Made by a program: the position numbers and the translations under genes. This document shows, piece by piece, positions 21,975 to 27,789 of a DNA stretch of 27,789 nt. The DNA is taken from contig NZ_UQXD01000034.1 in NCBI RefSeq assembly GCF_900544955.1, forward strand, positions 1 through 27,789, read 5' to 3'. The DNA is from an uncultured Oscillibacter sp. GTDB lineage: Bacteria; Bacillota; Clostridia; Oscillospirales; Oscillospiraceae. Position 1 is the first letter of the stretch. Every line of letters begins with the position of its first letter. The notes below the pieces were generated by a model. The model worked only from the letters and a program-made list of their open reading frames with translations. It ran no database searches and was not told where the DNA came from.

Positions 21975-22874
21975 ATGATTGACCCCAAACTGAACACCCT
22001 GCTGCGGGTCAGCGAGACCGGCAGCTTTACCCGGGCGGCGGAGCAGCTCTCGCTGACTCAGCCCGCCGTCAGCCAGCACATCCGCCAGCTGGAGCAGGAG
22101 CTGGGGGTGCAGCTGTTCCACCGGGGCGGCGGCGCCCTGAAGCTGACGCCGGAGGGGGAGATCGCGGTGCGCTACGCCAAGCGGATGGTGGCGCTGACCC
22201 ACAACCTCCACCGGGAGATCCAGGACCAGCAGCGCCAGCTCACCCGCATCGCCGTGGGCCTCACCCACACCTCCGAGAGCAACCCCGTGGCGGAGGCCCT
22301 GGCCCGCTACTGTACCGAGAACCCATCAGTAAAAATCATGGTCATTACGGATTCCATAAAAAATCTTTATAGTAAGCTCCGCACCTACGAGATCGACCTG
22401 GCGGTGGTGGAGGGCCCCGTCACCGAGCCGGGGTACAGCTCCCTGCTGCTGGACACGGACAGCCTGGTGCTGGTGGTGCCCAACGACCACCCCCTCATCC
22501 GGCAGGGCATGGTCACCATGGAGGAGCTAAAGCGCCAGCGGATGCTGCTGCGGCTGCCGGAGTCCGGCACCCAGAACCTGCTGGTCTCCCACCTGGAGAG
22601 CCGGGGCATCTCCCTGGACGAGTTCAATGTGGTGCTGGAGGTGGACAACATCGCCACCATCAAGGACCTGGTCCGCCGGGGGTACGGCGTGTCCATCCTG
22701 GCCCGCAGCGCCTGCCTGGACGAGCTGAAAAAGGGCAAGCTCACGGCCCTGCCGGTGGAAAATCTCAGCATGGTGCGGGAGATCAACCTGGTGTACCACA
22801 CGGACTTCTCCCACGGCGAAATCCTGCGGGGCATCTCCCGCACCTACAACGAGGCGGCCCGGCTCTACCGGTAG
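21975..22874 (+). CDS. LysR-family transcriptional regulator
   Basis: 299 residues, standard length. The N-terminal winged helix-turn-helix has LLRVSETGSFTRAAEQLSLT, then QPAVSQHIRQLEQELGVQLF, and a linker helix to about residue 85. The effector-binding domain follows, with DLAVVEGPV and ILARSACLDELKKGKL in typical places, most like the CysL/CbbR-type subgroup; the effector is unknown. CGGAGGTG precedes the ATG. It is divergent from the cation:proton antiporter gene, with repeats between them, so that gene is the likely target. Transcription ends in a region of hairpin repeats before the converging clpC gene. Confidence 0.93.
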   Translation: MIDPKLNTLLRVSETGSFTRAAEQLSLTQPAVSQHIRQLEQELGVQLFHRGGGALKLTPEGEIAVRYAKRMVALTHNLHREIQDQQRQLTRIAVGLTHTSESNPVAEALARYCTENPSVKIMVITDSIKNLYSKLRTYEIDLAVVEGPVTEPGYSSLLLDTDSLVLVVPNDHPLIRQGMVTMEELKRQRMLLRLPESGTQNLLVSHLESRGISLDEFNVVLEVDNIATIKDLVRRGYGVSILARSACLDELKKGKLTALPVENLSMVREINLVYHTDFSHGEILRGISRTYNEAARLYR

Positions 22875-22924
22875 CGGCGCCCCGGCTTGTCCCAACAGCC
22901 TCCCGGCGGTTCGCCGCCGGAGCG

Positions 22925-23085
22925 GCGGGGGCAGAGGGCGGGCAGTTCCGCCGCGGCGCGTGCGCGGCAGAGCAGCCCTCCCGGCCCGCAGGTATGCGGA
23001 CTGCGCATCTGCGGCCCACTGCGCCTTGCACTTGCGGGCCGCCGCCCGGCCGAAAAAGTACCTGCGGCACTTTCCCGACAGCGCC
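22925..23085 (+). repeat. Interspersed hairpin repeat, copy 3
   Basis: It contains CCGCCGCGGCGCGTGCGCGG followed by CAGAGCAGCCCTC, CGGCCCGCAGGTATGCGG and GCGGCACTTTCCCGA, matching copies at 20520-20612 and (inverted) 12391-12505. This copy is the longest. It fills the gap between the 3' ends of the LysR gene and clpC, with no coding sequence. Confidence 0.65.
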
Positions 23086-23122
23086 AGGCGCCCGGCCTCC
23101 CCATAGGGGAAGCCGGGCGCCT
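23086..23122. terminator. Strong hairpin after clpC
   Basis: AGGCGCCCGGC pairs with GCCGGGCGCCT and inside it TCCCC-ATA-GGGGA, about 16 nt past the clpC stop. There is no T-run, so it is a probable but non-canonical terminator. Confidence 0.55.
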
Positions 23123-23138
23123 ACTCTGCGTCGGGAAG

Positions 23139-25592
<2,454 letters not shown>

Positions 25593-25617
25593 AGATGTTT
25601 ACCTCCCTTTTCCGGGT

Positions 25618-26118
25618 TTATTTGTTGTCCTTTTGCTCCTTGTGCTGTTCCTCCAGCGTCCGGATCTCGTCCCGCAGCTGGGCCGCCCGCTCGAAGTCCT
25701 CCTGGCGGACCGCCTTCTTCATCTCCATCCGCAGGGCGTTCATCTGGCGCAGGTAGGCGAAGCGGCTCTGCTCCTCCTTCCCCACCAGGTCCTCCTGCCG
25801 CTGGGGCTCCTGGGCCTCCTGCCGCCGGGGCGCCCCCAGGGCGGGCATGTCGGCGAAGAAGTCGTCAAAGGGGTCCTCCAGCAGCCAGTTCCGGCCGCCC
25901 ATAAAGTTGGGGGAGAAGAAGTCCTCCAGGAAGCCGCCGCCAAACAGGCCGTTTCCAAAGAAGTTCTGCATCATCCGCTGGTTCTGGGCCGCCAGTCTCC
26001 GGGTGAAGCCCAGCTTCTCGGCGCATTCGCCGCACAGGTGCTTTTCGGTGATCTGGCCGTTGACATTGCTCTGATAGACAAAGGTAACTTCATTCTTACC
26101 GCAGTTCTCGCATTTCAT
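25618..26118 (-). CDS. mcsA: McsA-like UvrB/UvrC-motif zinc protein
   Basis: 166 residues starting MKCENCGKNE at the ATG at 26118, 8 nt after AAGGAGG; an upstream in-frame start is not supported. Two zinc-binding pairs, Cys3-Cys6 and Cys29-Cys32, are followed by a flexible Phe/Gly-rich stretch (FFGNGLFGGGFLEDFF) and a C-terminal UVR motif near 125-160 (MKKAVRQEDFERAAQLRDEI). In Bacillus McsA activates the arginine kinase McsB and modulates CtsR and ClpC. Here it is directly between ctsR and clpC and no mcsB is present, so it may act on ClpC or CtsR directly. The Phe/Gly-rich linker is longer than in the Bacillus protein. Confidence 0.88.
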   Translation of the reverse strand: MKCENCGKNEVTFVYQSNVNGQITEKHLCGECAEKLGFTRRLAAQNQRMMQNFFGNGLFGGGFLEDFFSPNFMGGRNWLLEDPFDDFFADMPALGAPRRQEAQEPQRQEDLVGKEEQSRFAYLRQMNALRMEMKKAVRQEDFERAAQLRDEIRTLEEQHKEQKDNK

Positions 26119-26171
26119 AATCAATTCCTCCTTCAGGATGTTCAAATTTTTCCAATCGGGGATACGGCCCG

Positions 26172-26189
26172 GGGGAACTCAGGTTCCCC
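26172..26189 (-). other. Intercistronic hairpin at the ctsR stop codon
   Basis: GGGGAAC-TCAG-GTTCCCC touches the ctsR stop and precedes the mcsA ribosome site by about 50 nt. No T-run; it may be a processing or stability element. Confidence 0.4.
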
Positions 26190-26641
26190 TAGACTTGCAG
26201 GATCAATACCTGCCGCAGGATGTCCGCCCGGACGGCGTCCCGGTTCTCCCGGGGCACGGCGCCCAGGGCCTTGTCGCCCACGGCGGCCAGCACCGCCCTT
26301 CCCAGCTCCTCCTCCAGCGCCCCGGACTGCACCAGGTTGCCGATGATGGCCCGGGCTGAGGGCAGGTCCATCCGCTGGCCCAGGGAGTTGATGACGTGCA
26401 TCATCAGCGTCTGCCGGTCCACCCGGACCCGGGTGATGCGGATGTAGCCGTTGCCGCCCCGGCGGCTCTCCACGATGTAGCCCCGCTCCGGGGAAAAGCG
26501 GGTGCTCATCACATAGTTGATCTGGCTGGGCACGCAGTTGAACCGCTGGGCCAGATCGCTGCGCTGGACCTCCAGCACACCGTCCTCCGAGGTCTCCAGA
26601 CTGCTCTGGAGAAACTCGGCGATCAAATCGGAAATTCCCAC
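26189..26641 (-). CDS. ctsR: Transcriptional repressor CtsR
   Basis: 150 residues from a GTG at 26641 that gives MGISDLIAEFL, the family-typical start, with GGAAGG/AGGTGG just upstream; a longer frame upstream runs through the promoter and is rejected. The N-terminal winged helix has RSDLAQRFNCVPSQINYVM and the glycine wing SRRGGNGYIRI, which in CtsR reads the DNA and senses heat. The C-terminal four-helix part is present. It represses its own operon through the heptad-repeat boxes at 26686-26702 and 26755-26771. First gene of ctsR-mcsA-clpC. Confidence 0.95.
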   Translation of the reverse strand: MGISDLIAEFLQSSLETSEDGVLEVQRSDLAQRFNCVPSQINYVMSTRFSPERGYIVESRRGGNGYIRITRVRVDRQTLMMHVINSLGQRMDLPSARAIIGNLVQSGALEEELGRAVLAAVGDKALGAVPRENRDAVRADILRQVLILQV

Positions 26642-26685
26642 TGGACCACCTTCCTTCCCAAAAGCCTCCGCCGCATTTCTTTGAC

Positions 26686-26702
26686 TTTGACTTTCTTTAA
26701 CC
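26686..26702 (-). promoter_or_regulatory. CtsR box downstream of the ctsR start site
   Basis: On the minus strand GGTTAAA-GAA-AGTCAAA, close to the CtsR consensus of two GGTCAAA-type heptads 3 bp apart. A third GTCAAA unit follows at once (26680-26685). Confidence 0.75.
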
Positions 26703-26717
26703 TTTTGTTCTGACGCC

Positions 26718-26745
26718 AGTATACCACTTCCCGCCGGAATGTCAA
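26718..26745 (-). promoter_or_regulatory. SigA-type promoter of ctsR-mcsA-clpC
   Basis: On the minus strand TTGACA (26745-26740), 16 bp, TATACT (26723-26718). CtsR boxes flank it on both sides. Confidence 0.88.
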
Positions 26746-26754
26746 GGGGTGATC

Positions 26755-26771
26755 TTTGACTTTCTTTGACC
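26755..26771 (-). promoter_or_regulatory. CtsR box upstream of the ctsR -35
   Basis: On the minus strand GGTCAAA-GAA-AGTCAAA, an almost perfect CtsR operator. Confidence 0.88.
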
Positions 26772-26873
26772 AAATTGAAAACAATTGATGAACGGCAGCT
26801 TTGGGCAAACCATATTTGCTAAATTTTTTTGAAAATCTTAGCGGATTTTTTCTGTTATGGCTTTAACAAAGAC

Positions 26874-26901
26874 TTGCTTTTTCTAAATTGTATGGTACAA
26901 T
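26874..26901 (+). promoter_or_regulatory. Promoter of the ferredoxin gene, with AT-rich upstream region
   Basis: TTGCTT at 26874-26879, 16 bp, TACAAT at 26896-26901 with a TGG extended -10. The preceding 100 bp are unusually AT-rich for this window, as expected of an UP element. Confidence 0.65.
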
Positions 26902-26934
26902 GAAAAACACAAATCTTATGGAGGTGCACTTCCC

Positions 26935-27108
26935 ATGGCTTACAAAATCACTTCTGCCTGCGTGAGCTGCGGTGCCTGCTCGGACTCTTGCCCTGCCGGT
27001 GCCATCAGCCAGGGTGATGACCAGTACATCATCGACGCTGCCGCCTGCCTGGACTGCGGTTCTTGCTGCGACACCTGCCCCAACGGCGCCATCGTCCCCG
27101 AGGAATAA
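26935..27108 (+). CDS. 2[4Fe-4S] clostridial-type ferredoxin
   Basis: 57 residues. Two classic cluster motifs: CVSCGACSDSCP (Cys9, 12, 15, 19) and CLDCGSCCDTCP (Cys38, 41, 44, 48), each followed by a Gly-Ala-Ile turn; in each half the last cysteine ligates the other cluster. A low-potential electron carrier for hydrogenase, pyruvate:ferredoxin oxidoreductase or Rnf-type reactions in the cytoplasm. GGAGGTG lies 8 nt before the ATG. The gene uses many T-ending codons (GCT, TCT, GGT, CCT), unlike its GC-rich neighbours, which is common for very highly expressed genes. It has its own promoter and terminator. Confidence 0.97.
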   Translation: MAYKITSACVSCGACSDSCPAGAISQGDDQYIIDAAACLDCGSCCDTCPNGAIVPEE

Positions 27109-27122
27109 TCGACGGGATACAT

Positions 27123-27163
27123 AAACACACCGCAGGCCAAGGCTTGCGGTGTGTTTTGTTTTC
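27123..27163 (+). terminator. Rho-independent terminator of the ferredoxin gene
   Basis: AAACACACCGCA pairs with TGCGGTGTGTTT, with an inner GCC-AA-GGC, then TGTTTTCC. Confidence 0.88.
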
Positions 27164-27172
27164 CTCTATAAT
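27144..27172 (+). promoter_or_regulatory. Promoter of the methyltransferase gene inside the ferredoxin terminator
   Basis: TTGCGG at 27144-27149, 17 bp, TATAAT at 27167-27172. The -35 box lies in the descending arm of the upstream terminator. Confidence 0.6.
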
Positions 27173-27205
27173 GGTCCTATTCCAACCACCAGAGGAGGCC
27201 GCGCC

Positions 27206-27789
27206 ATGGAGCACTGGGAGAGCCTGAAACCCGGCGGATACCGCTTCGTCTACGACGATGCCCTCTTCCGCCCCAGCACGGACACCTTCCTCCTCTCCTC
27301 CCTGCCCCGGCTGCGGCCGGGGCTGCGGGTGTGCGACCTGGGCTGCGGCACGGGGCTGCTGGGGCTGCTGCTGCTCCAGCGGCAGCCCGGGCTGGCCGTC
27401 ACCGGCGTGGAGCTCCAGCCCCAGGCCCTGGCCCTGGCGGAGCGGGCGGCGGCGGAGAACGGCCTTGCCGGGCAGCTGCGCTTCCTGCCGGGGGACCTGC
27501 GCCAAATCCGCACCCTTCTCCCCGGGGGAAGCTTCGACCTGGCGGTGTGCAACCCGCCCTACTATCCCAACCTGTTCGGCGGGCGCCGTCACCTGGAGCC
27601 AGCGGTTCTGGCCGTCCTTCATCACCTTGACGTTCACCGTGTCGGGCACGATGTACTGCGCGGCGACGTTCTGCGGATTCTGGTTCTGCGCCGCGGCGGC
27701 CTGGCTCCTCCGCTGGGGGGGCTGCTTCTGCCTGGTCCACAAGCCGGAGCGGCTGACGGACCTGCTGACGGCGCTGCGCCGGGCGGGGC
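27206..27789 (+). CDS. TrmN6-like N6-adenine methyltransferase, frame disrupted, 3' end beyond the window
   Basis: Starts at the ATG at 27206 with AGAGGAGG upstream. The first part is a Rossmann-type methyltransferase: VCDLGCGTGLLGLLLL for S-adenosylmethionine binding, VTGVELQPQALALAERA, and the catalytic NPPYYP at 116-121. This is the layout of the enzyme that methylates A37 of tRNA-Val (TrmN6/YfiC). After NPPYYP the frame no longer resembles the family. The expected downstream block, LLRWGGCFCLVHKPERLTDL, does appear, but in the +1-shifted frame from 27702 to the end. Between them lies about 120 bp that reads better as coding sequence on the other strand. The nominal frame has no stop before the window edge. 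Either the gene is a pseudogene or the sequence here is chimeric. Confidence 0.75.
   Translation, partial: MEHWESLKPGGYRFVYDDALFRPSTDTFLLSSLPRLRPGLRVCDLGCGTGLLGLLLLQRQPGLAVTGVELQPQALALAERAAAENGLAGQLRFLPGDLRQIRTLLPGGSFDLAVCNPPYYPNLFGGRRHLEPAVLAVLHHLDVHRVGHDVLRGDVLRILVLRRGGLAPPLGGLLLPGPQAGAADGPADGAAPGG
27569..27690 (-). other. Segment inside the methyltransferase gene that looks like foreign antisense coding sequence
   Basis: On the minus strand it reads NQNPQNVAAQYIVPDTVNVK and then VMKDGQNRWLQVTAPAEQ, a well-formed hydrophilic stretch. Both plus-strand frames give compositions typical of an antisense shadow (for example WPSFITLTFTVSGTMYC). The borders are approximate. Confidence 0.5.

Overview
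The window comes from a high-GC (roughly two-thirds G+C) low-GC-phylum relative, that is, a Firmicute of the Clostridia. An Oscillospiraceae-type gut anaerobe (Flavonifractor/Lawsonibacter/Oscillibacter-like) is the best guess. The basis is the combination of CtsR/McsA/ClpC, DapH (acetylase branch of lysine synthesis), a NifS-NifU iron-sulfur pair, a 2[4Fe-4S] ferredoxin, strong AGGAGG ribosome binding sites and near-consensus SigA promoters, most with 16-17 bp spacers. The genus is inference; no rRNA or other taxonomic marker is present. No phage, integrase, transposase, CRISPR array, tRNA or rRNA was seen.

Layout. 1-5676 (+): a signalling block with a 5'-truncated EAL protein, a solute-binding lipoprotein and a large membrane-anchored GGDEF-EAL protein. 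5724-7332 (+): an Rrf2/IscR-like regulator, then cysK under a perfect consensus promoter. 7384-7985 (+): a YfcE-like phosphodiesterase. 8022-8490: non-coding, with hairpins and a decayed tandem duplication of the 3' end of the next gene. 8491-9597 (-): an M20D amidohydrolase. 9729-12347 (+): a lysine riboswitch followed by dapA-dapB-dapH. 12671-13621 (+): a metallo-beta-lactamase-fold hydrolase. 13682-15395 (+): nifS-nifU. 15435-16401 (-): a small membrane protein and a second phosphodiesterase. 16495-16763: a promoter with an operator-like dyad and strong hairpins but no gene, a candidate small RNA. 16815-17181 (+): a small unknown protein. 17250-18389 (-): a class I aminotransferase. 18531-20333 (-): a 600-residue membrane protein of unknown function. 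20616-21833 (-) and 21975-22874 (+): a CPA2 antiporter divergent from a LysR regulator. 23139-26641 (-): the ctsR-mcsA-clpC heat-shock operon with CtsR boxes. 26874-27108 (+): ferredoxin. 27144-end (+): a TrmN6-like methyltransferase whose reading frame is broken near the window edge.

How the genes fit together. DapA, DapB and DapH, plus probably the divergent M20D hydrolase (N-acetyl-diaminopimelate deacetylase role) and the aminotransferase at 17250-18389 (PatA role), would supply most of the acetylase route to diaminopimelate and lysine. The riboswitch would give lysine feedback on the dapA operon. The Rrf2 regulator, cysK and nifSU form a cysteine/Fe-S theme: the cysK and nifS promoters share a 20-bp motif (17 of 20 identical) just downstream of the -10 box, a candidate operator for that regulator. 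The first 5.7 kb looks like a c-di-GMP circuit built around a solute-binding protein with no permease in view.

No clear-cut new system such as a defence island or biosynthetic cluster is visible. The most interesting items are the candidate metal-regulated small RNA locus, the shared cysK/nifS motif, a family of hairpin-bearing interspersed repeats, the absence of mcsB from the ctsR operon, and a segment inside the last gene that reads better as coding sequence on the opposite strand.
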